Shown here piece after piece: positions 21,610 through 30,989 of a DNA stretch of 64,000 nt. The notes under the pieces are model-generated. The model saw only the letters and a program-made list of their open reading frames with translations. It was not told the origin of the DNA and ran no database searches. This stretch comes from Aquatica leii (lineage: Eukaryota > Arthropoda > Insecta > Coleoptera > Lampyridae). The stretch covers positions 52,228,093-52,292,092 of the forward strand of contig CM069437.1 of the NCBI GenBank assembly GCA_035610365.1, in the 5' to 3' direction. Every line of letters begins with the position of its first letter. Positions within the stretch are counted from its first letter, which is position 1. The position numbers and the translations under genes were made by a program.

Positions 21610-23049
21610 TTACACATTTATTCTCTCTCTTGCACGCGCCACCCTCCTCTCATACTCAGGGCACACCTCAGACATGACGCTATGATCAGCCTTCAGTCCC
21701 CTGACCTTACAATTCCGACAACATACCTCCCTTTCGCACGAAGAAGCCACATGGCCTACCTCGCCACACTTCAAGCACATTCGTTCAGGCTCCTTGCATT
21801 CTCGAAGCACATGGTCGTAAGCGTGGCACTTATAGCACCGCACAACTCCCACATGCTCCCTCACCCTACAACTCTCCCAGCCGACGAAAACGCGCCCCAT
21901 CTTGTAAAAGAGTTCCGCCACAACTCCAGGAACCTCCATTACCACATTCACCTTTCCTTCCTCGCCCCTGACCTTCATCTTCGTCCTCACCCTCGCCGCC
22001 AACTCAAACTCAGCTTCCGAGCAGACACCGGACTCCTTAACGTTCTTGTCAAAGATCTCTTTGACAAGAACCTTATCGACCGACTGCGCCTTGGGCACGT
22101 CAAAGATGAGGACCTGAGGTCCAACACTTCTCGGCGCGTCAAGACGCAGACCCGCTCTCTCACAGGCGCCCGATGCTCTCAGCCTGTCGAGTTCCCCAGA
22201 AGATTGGGTCTCAACCATCACCCCTCCTTTCACCCGTCTGAGAGCCACGACCCTAAGATCGGGCAACTCAGGCCTCACACTCTTAAGGAGCTTGTCCTTA
22301 ATCACCTCCGCATTCTCGTCTGTCGCGCCACGCACGACAACCACATTCGCAGCTTTCCTCCTTTGAGGACCCATATGCACCGACGCTTTAACTTCCACCG
22401 GCTTAGGAGCCGGCCTAGAAGCTAAGCGTCCACTTTCAATAGGCCTACCAACACTGGTACTCCCAGGGGGGCTCACAACACTCGCATACGTCCTTTTAGC
22501 TGCACCCTGTTCAACAACATCTTTGTTCGTTCTGCATTCACTGAGCTGACCTTTCAGGGTAGCATTCTCGATCATAAGCCTGATGAGCAGGTCCTCGTAC
22601 CTGCTCACCGTCGACAAAACACTCATACAGGCAGTTTTGGAGACTTTGTTGGTCTCCGTCAAGAGGAATTTCCTCAATTCGGAGCCAATCTCCCGCATCT
22701 TGACTAGCTCATCGTCCTGGGTGATCGGTTCCGTGTCACCCTCGCTGTCCGTGCGAGCTCGCTTTGAGCTGGCAACGGAGCTGCTTCGGCTGACAGGTCC
22801 CGATACTCCACTCGAGGCCGTGCTACCACCCTTTCGGGTCTCCTTCGGCACTTGCAGTCTACTACTACCTGCAAGTGATTGTGCGCCCTCAACCTCCATT
22901 TGAGTCGGCGACTTTCTAGGCGGCGTGCGCCTAGTCATCGTCGACCTCCCAAAGGTCGCTTCACCCCTTGCTGATCTCGCAGCAACTTCACCTTCCTCTA
23001 CTACATCACCCTTCCTCTCCTCAGCAGTTTTGTTAAAATCATGATCCAT
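21610..23049 (-). CDS. E1 ORF1: gag-like RNA-binding protein
   Basis: An open 479-codon frame from ATG 23049 (MDHDFNKTAEERKGDVVEEG) to TAA 21610. The N-terminal third is Ser/Thr/Arg-rich and disordered-looking (around RKSPTQMEVEG and SSVASSKRARTDSEGD). A helical segment and an RRM-like region follow (VVVVRGATDENAEVIKDKLL). The C-terminus holds three knuckles: CYKCHAYDHVLREC, CLKCGEVGHVASSC and CRNCKVRGLKADHSVMSEVC. It is expected to bind element RNA and form the RNP needed for retrotransposition. Structure and length fit TRAS/SART-type ORF1. Confidence 0.9.
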   Translation of the reverse strand: MDHDFNKTAEERKGDVVEEGEVAARSARGEATFGRSTMTRRTPPRKSPTQMEVEGAQSLAGSSRLQVPKETRKGGSTASSGVSGPVSRSSSVASSKRARTDSEGDTEPITQDDELVKMREIGSELRKFLLTETNKVSKTACMSVLSTVSRYEDLLIRLMIENATLKGQLSECRTNKDVVEQGAAKRTYASVVSPPGSTSVGRPIESGRLASRPAPKPVEVKASVHMGPQRRKAANVVVVRGATDENAEVIKDKLLKSVRPELPDLRVVALRRVKGGVMVETQSSGELDRLRASGACERAGLRLDAPRSVGPQVLIFDVPKAQSVDKVLVKEIFDKNVKESGVCSEAEFELAARVRTKMKVRGEEGKVNVVMEVPGVVAELFYKMGRVFVGWESCRVREHVGVVRCYKCHAYDHVLRECKEPERMCLKCGEVGHVASSCEREVCCRNCKVRGLKADHSVMSEVCPEYERRVARARERINV

Positions 23050-23484
23050 TTGGCATTTGATTTTAAGAGACGATCAATCGGTCTACCGGGCATACGCTCA
23101 TATCCCGACAAGGCTAAATACAACGAGGTGCGCCAGGTGCCTCGAGGTTTGCCGTTACTGTCCTTACACCCTAGGACATATCCACCTTTGCCACGAAACA
23201 CAGCTCTGGTTAGGGGTTATTTTATAGAGGTTTTCTCCTCGCGAGACGGCCGGTGAAGGCAAGCTCCCCGATTCCTTGCGTTCCACGTTCTTCGGGAGTC
23301 ATCCTTGAAACAAGGCACGAAGTCGTTGCTTTCCGCAAGGGGCTTCGGTAGTCCGATTGCTGACTCAGTCAATCGGTTAACTCGGGATCCCGGGTGCGTT
23401 TCGCCCGTAGGACAGAAGTGCAGCGCACCTCCAAAACAAAAGCTCGAAGGCGGCATGCGACTCCTAATCCCCCCTGGGAAGGGG
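23050..23484 (-). other. E1 5' untranslated region
   Basis: About 435 bp upstream of ORF1, matching E2 43105-43530 up to the E1 end. The short frames seen here have no family signature. Confidence 0.7.
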
Positions 23485-23496
23485 GACGTTGGTAGA
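23485..23496. repeat. 12-bp target-site duplication, right copy (E1)
   Basis: Second copy of GACGTTGGTAGA, directly upstream (sense) of E1. Confidence 0.85.
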
Positions 23497-23990
23497 CCCA
23501 GTTGCTTGACAGCGAGCTCCTGGATGATTCTCGGAGCTCGCGTCCGTCTACTGACTCGTGCAGCAACTTCGCCCAGTGTCGCTGTCAATCCTCAGCCCTT
23601 GGAGCGTCCGGCAGACTTAGTTTTCTGAGCGACTTCTTTGCCCAACCCAACTTGCGTTGAAGTCGTCGAGTGGTAGAAGCCGCTCGTGCTGCTCCATAAG
23701 TTGATGATTGTAAAGGGCTGAGGCGGGCGATGGTGAGGCTGGGTATCAGTGTTGAAAGAGCCGGTATCCCTAGGCCGCCGTCCTTGACCGCCGCATGAAA
23801 GTAGCCCTCTGCCGTGTCGTCCGGGAGTCGAAGCCAGGCTCGAATGGCACGCCTGACTTGTTTGTCGAGGGACCGCAGTCTTCCCGTCGTGGTTCTGCCC
23901 AGGACTAGGTTATGGTATAACCTGGGCACAAGGAAGACTCGAAGGATATGCAGTCGTTGCTGGAGCTTGAGAGGTCTCTTAGTCGCCGAG
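23497..23990 (-). pseudogene. R2-clade element, 5' remaining part of the ORF (thumb region)
   Basis: In one frame the minus strand reads PRLYHNLVLGRTTTGRLRSL, RAIRAWLRLPDDTAEGYFHA, VKDGGLGIPALSTLIPSLTI and then, past a TGA at 23585, QRHWAKLLHESVDGRELRES and up to NWVYQR. These are typical R2 post-RT sequences. The TGA sits where CGA (Arg) would fit, a CpG-type change. The RT catalytic core and N-terminal zinc fingers are missing: the element stops at about 23990, next to a Tc1-like fragment. Confidence 0.88.
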
Positions 23991-24320
23991 GTACAGTTTG
24001 AACGCTAATCAGTGGACCACCTGCGCCTTGAAGTTCCGATCTTAGTTTTCTTGCCGTTATAAAACGATGCCTGACGGCATTTACTCTTAAACAGCGATCC
24101 TGGATGGGAGTCGTAACACGAGATCTACCTTGACCGGGGCGTCTGGAATGATCTCCCGTGTCAGCAAATCTGCGAACAATTCTCGAAATGGTTGTGTGAT
24201 ACACACCAAATCTTTACGCTATACGGTTAAAGTTCCATCCTTCACCATGTAATGTAACGGCCTCAACACATTCATCACGACTTAAGTTTCTGTTTTGCCG
24301 TTACATTATTTACTGAAGAT
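23991..24320 (-). mobile_element. Tc1/mariner transposase N-terminal fragment
   Basis: The minus strand reads NLSRDECVEAVTLHGEGWNF, NRIA, a stop, RFGVYHTTISRIVRRFADTG, RRPGQGRSRVTTPIQDRCLR, ITARKLRSEL and VQTVPRRLRD. This is the paired helix-turn-helix DNA-binding region of Tc1-family transposases with the GRPR-like linker (RRPGQGR). One in-frame stop lies near 24223. The catalytic DDE part is absent because the fragment joins the R2 remnant at about 23990. Confidence 0.8.
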
Positions 24321-24795
24321 TGTTGGATTATCAACAAAAAAACTGATAACACAAGTTGTGACATTATGACGTTTAATTTTTTGTTTCCATAGCCTCCTAA
24401 ATGTTTAAACTTTCAAGTCAAATGCATTTTACCGTAAAAAAAGCACATATTTTAAAAGGGTATATCTCATGAAGAAACAAAGATAAATAAATGATTAAAA
24501 AAACAAAATGTAAAGGAAACTTGAGGCTTTAATTTGCCTAAATTCGCAATGACTTGCTGTAATCAGTATACCCCACAGGATGCTTCAAAATTTGGAAAAA
24601 TAATGGTATTTTTAAAACACCCGGTATTATATGAAAATGACATTTGTAGTTGAAACAACTAAGGCAGTGATATTCTCAAGAAAACAGGCTACAATTTAAA
24701 AAATAAATAAATAAAATCGAACAAAAACTGACAAAAACACATTGCTTTAAATTTATGGTAAATTTTTGGTTGTGCGTTAATTTTGTTGCACAGTG
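24321..24795. other. AT-rich sequence, possibly Tc1-like terminal DNA
   Basis: No coding region. A motif near 24618-24626 (AACACCCGGTAT on plus) resembles ends of some Tc1-like elements, but I found no matching inverted copy. Confidence 0.3.
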
Positions 24796-25560
24796 TATTA
24801 TAATTCCCAGATATTTGTGGCTGTAACTCCTTTTCATGGTTTCTTCTCCCATCTTTATTGTTGGATTCTTTTGCGACCTACCTTTAACCATAACGTATGT
24901 TGTTTTCTCTTTTGCCACTTCCATCTTATTGTTTTTACACCATTTCATTATGTATTTCATCGTTTTTGTGGCGTTTGCTGTGACTTCTCTTATACTGTTT
25001 CCTCCAATTAGCACTGCTAAGTCGTCTGCAAATGCCATCACTGTCTCCGTTTCTTGGTAGTTGTTAGTTTGGTTTAGTAGGTCATCCATTATTATGTCCC
25101 AGAATATCGGTCCACAAATAGATCCTTGCGGGCATCCTTTTGTTATTTCTTTTTATTATTTCTTGATCGTGTGCTTTCATCCGTATAGTTCTTCCTTTTA
25201 AATAATCTTTTATTATGTTGTATATATTTGTCGGGCACCTTATATTCTGTAGTTGTTGAAATAGTGCTGGCCACCACAAGTTGTTGAACGCCCCCTTTAT
25301 GTCTATAAACACCATTACTCCGTATTTTCCTTCCATGTTGTTAATCGCTTTCATTGCATGGTTTATCGCGTCCTCGGTTGACTTACCTTTCCTGAAGCCA
25401 TACTGGTTGGGATTTTTTCCGTATTGGTTACGGTGTTCTTTTAACCTGTCACATATTACCCTTTCCAGTGTTTTCCCCATAGTGTTTAATAGACATATAG
25501 GTCTCTACGACCCAGGGTTTGATTTTTTCTTGTCTCCTTGTAACGTGTTTGTTGACACCG
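24796..25560 (-). mobile_element. B3: internal RT fragment of LINE family B
   Basis: Contains only RT sequence: MGKTLERVICDRLKEH, NPNQYGFRKGKSTEDAINHA, MVFIDIKGAFNNLWWPALF (25480-25082), then TVMAFADDLAVLIGG, KGRSQKNPTIKMGEE and YLGIII (25089-24800). A small indel near 25140 disrupts the GCPQGSICGP box. Both ends are truncated with no duplication seen. It preserves the RPICLLNTMGKTLER segment that B1 lacks. Confidence 0.85.
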
Positions 25561-25878
25561 CGCGGCTACTTTACGTCGTATAGGCTGTCGTGGTTCTTTT
25601 TACATCAAAGTATGGATGTCTAACCCAATCACCCTAATTACCGTTGGGCGCCATCCAGTTATGTCCGAACTGGAACGGAAGATATTCATCGAATTTGTTA
25701 GATATAAAAAGAAATAACAATAAAAGGACTTCTCCACACTTTACAAAGATATAATAAAAAAAATTAACAATAAAAAAATATGAAACTTAATGGTATTGTC
25801 TTCTTATCAATTGTTAGATTTCACATATATTATATTAAACTGATTTACCTATTCTCGTATTAAGTATAAATGCATTAA
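25561..25878. other. Flank between B3 and C1
   Basis: No coding region or repeat recognised. AT-rich towards C1. Confidence 0.5.
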
Positions 25879-25891
25879 TCAATAGTGTGCT
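25879..25891. repeat. 13-bp target-site duplication, left copy (C1)
   Basis: TCAATAGTGTGCT is repeated at 30977-30989 and brackets C1 exactly. The target is not 28S sequence. Confidence 0.88.
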
Positions 25892-26342
25892 AAGGAGGAG
25901 GAGGATGTGGACCCACCAAACCACCCGAACTTGCTTGGTACAAGTTCGCCACAAATGGGATAGGTAAGAAAGAAGATGTTTCATTGAAGGGATAAGTCTC
26001 GTTAAGACAGTTGGATGGGCTAGGGTAACGGTACGTGCTTTGAGAGCACGCGTTTCAGCGAGGCACCTGCCTTTTGGCTTATCCTCGCTTCTAGGGCATA
26101 AAACCAAGAAGGTATGAAAAGGACTTAGAAATTGTGAAGGAAATAAGAGAGGCAGATTAGTTAAGTAGCTACGGCGAAAAATAAACTAAAAGTGTTATTC
26201 AAAATAAAATACTAAAAATAAATGACTCTAAATTAAAATACGTGCTGTTAATAATTATAAAAACTAAATTCCTACTTTGCCGTAGCGTACTTAGAAAAAT
26301 AAACAAAACCATGCAAATTTGTTAGCAAAATAAAACTTATTC
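25892..26342 (-). other. C1 3' untranslated region
   Basis: About 450 bp. The sense 3' end is a CT-rich tail (CACATCCTCCTCCTCCTT) instead of poly(A), next to the target duplication. No coding potential on the sense strand. Confidence 0.8.
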
Positions 26343-29300
26343 TTATTGTAAACTCTGATCTCTCTTAGCGAATGGTCTATACATGTTGACATCAGGCACC
26401 AGTGCTAGGATGGCCTGAGGGGAATCGGGAAATGGGTTAAGAATGTTTAGTAGGGCACTCCGTTCTCCATCGAATTCGCGACAAGCGAGAATCCGATGCG
26501 CCGGAGTGTCAGGAACGCCACACGACGGACACCTGTCATCATCTAAAACGCTAATGCGTTTCAGATGACAACGAAATCCGCCGTGTGAAGACAGGATTTG
26601 GACGGCCTCTCGTCCAGGGACGTGGGGCATTCTGACCCAGGTAATGATATCCGGGATAAGAGAATAGGCATTACGCCCTTTATGGGAAGTGTCCCACAGC
26701 CGCTGCCATTCACCCAAGATCAAGACCTTTAAGTGACGCTTGGCCGCTGAAAAGGACGGAAAATTTTCGTTTGAAACGTGCTGGTCAAGGAAATTGCACG
26801 AGCCAGCCTTGCGAAGAACTTTGGTGCAGTAAATTTCCTGCAAAAGGAGATGTAGAGGAGGATGTTTGGAAATCACACAGAGGGTATCTACGGGAACGGT
26901 GCGATACGCCCCTAGGATAGTTCTTAGGAACAAGGATTGTAACGAGGCCAGTTTCCTGACCACGTGTGTGTGTCGAAGTCTGTGGTACCAGATGTCTAAG
27001 CCATAGGTGAGCATGGGAATGACTGCATTGTCGAAGATATTCGCAAGATGTTTATTGTGAAGGTTCCATTTCAGCCGTGAGTATTTGTAGAACAAGTGCA
27101 AGACGCTCTTACACTTGTCAACCACGAAAGCGCAATGTTTAACAAAACTCAGCTTGTCGTCGAGCAATAGTCCGAGGTACTTGAATTCGAAAACCCTACG
27201 GACAGGAGTATCGTGAAGGCGCAGTGAAGGATCTCGTCTTAGTGTAGAGCCAAAAACCATGTACTTAGTCTTGTCTGCAGAAATACTTAGTTTGTTGCTG
27301 CCAGCCCAGCCAGTCACGATGTTTAGGCACGTGTTTGCTTTTGCCTCTAAGTCTCGTCGAGAATTTGCGGACACAGTGACAGTTATGTCGTCCGCATAAG
27401 CGAAAATGTCGCAGTCTGCTGGTAAGTCTTTGTCCAGGAGATCATTGACAACCAAGTTCCACAAAGTCGGCCCAAAAACTGAGCCTTGTGGACAGCCCTT
27501 CGTCAGTCGTTTCTTGAAAGTTGAACGTGAAACGTTCGCAGAGTAAGTTATCGATCTGTTCGACAAATAGCTACGAATGACGCGCGTGGCGTCTGCAGGT
27601 ACTCTCTTAACGACGAGAGCTTCGATTATAGAGGGCCACCATACGTTGTTGAACGCTCCAGAAATGTCTATGAAAATAGCGAGTCTGTACTTGGAAACGT
27701 TCGATTGTACAATTGTCATTAATCGACGGGCGGCGTCAGTCGTCGTTTTGCCAGGAACGAAGCCATATTGACTAGGATGGAATAAAACGTTGGGCGGAAT
27801 GTCGTCGTGTAACTTTTTAAGAAGTGTCCTTTCGAATAATTTGCCAAGTTCGGATAACAAAGTTATCGGGCGGTACGAGTTCGGGTTGGCGAGATCCTTC
27901 TTTCCGGGCTTGAGAATTGTGATTAGTCTACCAGCTTTCCAGCTGGTAGGAAAATAACCAATTTTTATACATGAGTTGAACAGGTCAACGATCGTTGATA
28001 AGAGAGAATCTAAAACAACCGTTCGCAAAACGTTGCAATGTATTCCGTCAAGTCCAGGAGCTTTGTTTCTAGGAATTTTGCTAGCCACCGCGGCTAAATC
28101 GTCGCTAGTGACCACCCAGTCCTGTCGGGAATTACTTAGCAAGAGAGTTCGGGATCTTATTTGGGCATGATGGGCATTGTCCGTCGAGGGATCGTCGTCC
28201 GGGAATAATGTGGAAACTATTACTTTTATTGTGTCTAATTCTGAAATAGTGTATCTGTCGCCGTCTTTGACATTGGAGCACGGTTGGATCGACAGAAACT
28301 TACGGGAGGATAACCTGTAAACTAACCCCCAAGGACTCGTCGCCAGGCTTTTTTCAACAAAACTTTGCCATGAGCTATACTTCGCTGTCTTCACTGCCAG
28401 TTTGTACCGGTGAAGCGCGGCCTTATATGAGGCAAGCCATTGATGTTTTACGTCGGCAGGGGCTTTTTGGTGGTGTTTTCGCAAACAACGCACCGCTCGC
28501 TTTAGCCTATCTAACTTAGGACTCCACCACGGTACATCAGCTCTAGATTTTAAGCGTATGCTATTCAAGCCATTTTGACAAGAGTAGAGGATCATCCTGG
28601 TCAACTTATCAATGAGAGCGTCTACAGATTTTGGATCGTGGCACAAAGCACCACGTGGAAGATATAAAGGAATTGCTGTAGCGATAGCATTATTCAGGCG
28701 AACGGGATCTATGCGTTTGAAATCAAGGATTCTTTTAGGGATAGGTACTATGTTCGGAGCATTGACGGTTAACTCAAACCGTATCAGTCGGTGGTCACTT
28801 TCTATAACATCAGGTATAACTCGCCAGTTTGATATTTTTCTGGCTAAACAAGGGGAAGCTAATGTAACATCTATATTCGTCGAACCTAGATGGCTAGCGA
28901 AAGTGAAAGGTTGAAATGGTTCATTAACAACACAGAGGTCGCGCTCACCCACGAGGTTCTCCACACATCGTCCTCGTTCGTCGGTCACCGGGGAGTGCCA
29001 AAGCGGTGATTTCGAATTGAAGTCACCTGCTATGATAATAGGAGTGCCTCTTAGTTCATCAAAAATTTTATCTAAGTGTTGGAGATGAATACGAACATCC
29101 TCACTCGGCGGCCAATAAACGCCGACGATCGCAAAGGAGGTGTTTCCAACCGTAACCATAGTTACCGCATTGCAGTCATTTGTTAAATGGCTGAGTGTTA
29201 CTACTCCGACGGGCTTCGAGCTATTGAAAACAATAGCCGAGTAATACCGCATAGAAGAGGATGCGGCAATCCTGTTGAAGGGTACAGCCGCACCAGCGAG

Positions 29301-29462
29301 CTTGTACCCTGAGCCTGAACTAAACACGTATGGCTCTTGGGTCAGTAATACGTCAATGTCGTTGTCGGAGGAGAAACTCATCACTTCGAAAGTCGCAACT
29401 CGTGAATTGCGAAGATTCACTTGCGCAAACCTCAAAGTTAATTGAGTGTCCTCAAAGTCCAT
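26343..29462 (-). CDS. C1 ORF2: R1-type endonuclease/reverse transcriptase
   Basis: An open 1039-residue protein. The APE-like endonuclease covers residues ~1-230: RFAQVNLRNS, TQEPYVF (~41), IIAGDFNSKSPLWHS (~145), STNIDVTLAS and ESDHRLIRFEL (~221). RT: NKAPGLDGIHCNVL, LKPGKKDLANPNSYRPITLL, QYGFVPGKTTTDA, AIFIDISGAFNNVWW, TKGCPQGSVFGPTLWN, FAYADDITVTV (YADD ~689-692) and FKYLGLLLDD. The C-terminal CCHC motif CPSCGVPDTPAHRILAC is at ~976. There is no RNase H. It nicks the target and primes cDNA synthesis. The ATG lies inside the last codons of ORF1 (11-nt overlap), suggesting coupled translation. Confidence 0.95.
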   Translation of the reverse strand: MDFEDTQLTLRFAQVNLRNSRVATFEVMSFSSDNDIDVLLTQEPYVFSSGSGYKLAGAAVPFNRIAASSSMRYYSAIVFNSSKPVGVVTLSHLTNDCNAVTMVTVGNTSFAIVGVYWPPSEDVRIHLQHLDKIFDELRGTPIIIAGDFNSKSPLWHSPVTDERGRCVENLVGERDLCVVNEPFQPFTFASHLGSTNIDVTLASPCLARKISNWRVIPDVIESDHRLIRFELTVNAPNIVPIPKRILDFKRIDPVRLNNAIATAIPLYLPRGALCHDPKSVDALIDKLTRMILYSCQNGLNSIRLKSRADVPWWSPKLDRLKRAVRCLRKHHQKAPADVKHQWLASYKAALHRYKLAVKTAKYSSWQSFVEKSLATSPWGLVYRLSSRKFLSIQPCSNVKDGDRYTISELDTIKVIVSTLFPDDDPSTDNAHHAQIRSRTLLLSNSRQDWVVTSDDLAAVASKIPRNKAPGLDGIHCNVLRTVVLDSLLSTIVDLFNSCIKIGYFPTSWKAGRLITILKPGKKDLANPNSYRPITLLSELGKLFERTLLKKLHDDIPPNVLFHPSQYGFVPGKTTTDAARRLMTIVQSNVSKYRLAIFIDISGAFNNVWWPSIIEALVVKRVPADATRVIRSYLSNRSITYSANVSRSTFKKRLTKGCPQGSVFGPTLWNLVVNDLLDKDLPADCDIFAYADDITVTVSANSRRDLEAKANTCLNIVTGWAGSNKLSISADKTKYMVFGSTLRRDPSLRLHDTPVRRVFEFKYLGLLLDDKLSFVKHCAFVVDKCKSVLHLFYKYSRLKWNLHNKHLANIFDNAVIPMLTYGLDIWYHRLRHTHVVRKLASLQSLFLRTILGAYRTVPVDTLCVISKHPPLHLLLQEIYCTKVLRKAGSCNFLDQHVSNENFPSFSAAKRHLKVLILGEWQRLWDTSHKGRNAYSLIPDIITWVRMPHVPGREAVQILSSHGGFRCHLKRISVLDDDRCPSCGVPDTPAHRILACREFDGERSALLNILNPFPDSPQAILALVPDVNMYRPFAKRDQSLQ

Positions 29463-30624
29463 AATCGGTGTTTGATATCTTGGCGTCGAGCCGTTTTAGA
29501 TACGCCGGGCAGGTGTTAGAGGTCGCCTTGTGTTTGACGACGTCTCCTTTATGGCCGAAGCGAACGCAGTTAGCGCACGTCGGGTCTCGATCCGGGTTTG
29601 GGCACGTCTTTGTTTCGTGCTTTTCAGCACAATGGCCGCACTGTATGTCGCTCTTACAGTTCGTCGAGTGATGGCCGTATTTTTGGCAATTAAAGCAACG
29701 AGTGACCCGGATATGGTCATTGACCCGGCATGCATTCCAGGCGACGTAAACTCGACGCGAGGCCAAAAGGTATCGTCTAACTTCCGGATGGACCTCAAGA
29801 ATCCAATTACAGTTAGCCCCTTCTCGATTGCCGAAGCGGAACAGCACTTTTAAGTGCTCATTTGCCAGATGAAGCACCTGATCTGAGGCATCGTGGAAGT
29901 TTTGAGAGACTAAAGCCTCTTTCACCTGCTCGGGGGACAAGTTCCTAGGAACGTCAAGGATGGAAAGTCTCGGAAACGATTTGCCTTGGAGCTTGATCGC
30001 AAGGCCGGCTTCTTCAAGGATGGCCGCAGGAATTTTCGTTAAATCTGATTTCTCAGATTCTAGTCTAATTGAGCTTTTCCCTGTCTTCGTTACTCTGTCA
30101 AGTCGTAGGCCATATTTTTGGGGATCTAGGACCTTCATAAGGGTCGTCTTAGTTTCGTCGGCCGTCTTAAGAGGACTATCGGGTTTGGGAATGATAACTA
30201 CTGTCGACCTGGGAACAGGTGCGACAGATTTGCCGGATGGTACTTTGACCTTTTCGACGATTTTGGAACGGGCCGCTTGTGCGTAGGACAGGGCAGGAGG
30301 TGCAGCTTCGGTTGCGGAAAGCTTGGCTGTTACGGACTGCAAGGCTGTTTGGACATCAGCCAGTGTGGAGGCAATATCAGCAGTTTGCTGCGATACGCGA
30401 CGTTGGATAAGGGATTTCCTGAAAGTCGCTTGAAGCCTGCTGACTATGTCAATCATTTCTGATTGACGGGACATGGTAATCTTGCAGGCAGAGATTACCT
30501 TAGTAAGACGATTTATGTCTGCATCGAAAGAATCCTCGATGCTGTCGGGAAGGGTTTCGGAAAGGACGACGTCGGCGTCGTCGTCTTCACGACGACGCTT
30601 GGAAGAAGCGGATTCAGCCTCCAT
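29452..30624 (-). CDS. C1 ORF1: gag-like RNA-binding protein
   Basis: An open 390-residue protein from ATG 30624. The N-terminus has a basic cluster (KRRRED) and an acidic Ser-rich stretch, then a helical segment likely to mediate multimerisation (about residues 35-105). An RRM-like region follows (TTLMKVLDPQKYGLRLDRV to VYVAWNACRV). Three zinc knuckles end it: CFNCQKYGHHSTNC (~310-323), CGHCAEKHETKTC (~329-341) and CANCVRFGHKGDVV...TSNTC (~350-372). It should coat element RNA. The end SNTDYGL-stop overlaps ORF2 by 11 nt. Confidence 0.94.
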   Translation of the reverse strand: MEAESASSKRRREDDDADVVLSETLPDSIEDSFDADINRLTKVISACKITMSRQSEMIDIVSRLQATFRKSLIQRRVSQQTADIASTLADVQTALQSVTAKLSATEAAPPALSYAQAARSKIVEKVKVPSGKSVAPVPRSTVVIIPKPDSPLKTADETKTTLMKVLDPQKYGLRLDRVTKTGKSSIRLESEKSDLTKIPAAILEEAGLAIKLQGKSFPRLSILDVPRNLSPEQVKEALVSQNFHDASDQVLHLANEHLKVLFRFGNREGANCNWILEVHPEVRRYLLASRRVYVAWNACRVNDHIRVTRCFNCQKYGHHSTNCKSDIQCGHCAEKHETKTCPNPDRDPTCANCVRFGHKGDVVKHKATSNTCPAYLKRLDAKISNTDYGL

Positions 30625-30976
30625 AGTGGAGGCTGAAGGAGTTGGGGAACTAGAGCGCGACGCTCGTAGAGTGTCGGCTGGAAAAGTGCACTGATACCTA
30701 ATACCCTTTTAGCCGTTCACAGGAGCTTATTGCCAAAGGCGATTGGACTTATAACCTGTGAGTCGTTGCCCACCTTTAACCTCGTGGAGGTAAGGGTCTA
30801 AAGCTTCGTGAAAAGGAACAACTTTATCACAAAATAACGAAATTACAAAATTACAAAATTACTGTCGGCCTTAATTATCCGACTTCGCTTGATTTGCTCA
30901 CGATAATTAATTAATCAATTTCCTTTGCTTTAGCTAAAGGTGAAAGATTTATTCGCATATTGAAGAGAAACCAGAG
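30625..30976 (-). other. C1 5' untranslated region
   Basis: About 350 bp, shared with C2 and C4. In sense it begins CTCTGGTTTCTCTTCA. It may contain the promoter or processing signals of the family, but no specific box is evident. Confidence 0.75.
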
Positions 30977-30989
30977 TCAATAGTGTGCT
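30977..30989. repeat. 13-bp target-site duplication, right copy (C1)
   Basis: Second copy of TCAATAGTGTGCT next to the C1 5' end. Confidence 0.88.

Larger units (their letters stand above)
17818..23484 (-). mobile_element. LINE E1: TRAS/SART-like R1-clade element, near full length
   Basis: A complete-looking 5.67-kb element on the minus strand: 5' UTR (23484-23050), ORF1 (23049-21610), ORF2 (about 21600-18528) and 3' UTR (18527-17818). It lies inside the R2 ORF with 12-bp direct repeats. E2 (33268-43530) has the same 5' and 3' limits, which confirms the boundaries. ORF1 is open. ORF2 is split by what appears to be a single missing base near 20251. It is GC-richer and uses different codons from family B. 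Confidence 0.9.
25892..30976 (-). mobile_element. C1: complete R1-type LINE with both ORFs open
   Basis: A 5.08-kb element on the minus strand: 5' UTR (30976-30625), ORF1 (30624-29452), ORF2 (29462-26343) and 3' UTR (26342-25892). It has 13-bp target duplications. It is the same family as C2, which sits in the 28S R1 site, but its own flanks are not rDNA. Both proteins are uninterrupted and all expected catalytic boxes are present, so on sequence alone it could be mobile. A recent insertion is likely because neither ORF has decayed. Confidence 0.93.

Noticed and set aside
24610-24630. Tc1 terminal inverted repeat (ACACCCGGTAT)
   Set aside because: No matching inverted copy or TA duplication was found, so I left it as a remark only.
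25835-26107. Minus-strand 90-codon frame near C1
   Set aside because: It lies in the C1 3' UTR and flank, is not preserved in C2, and has no motif.
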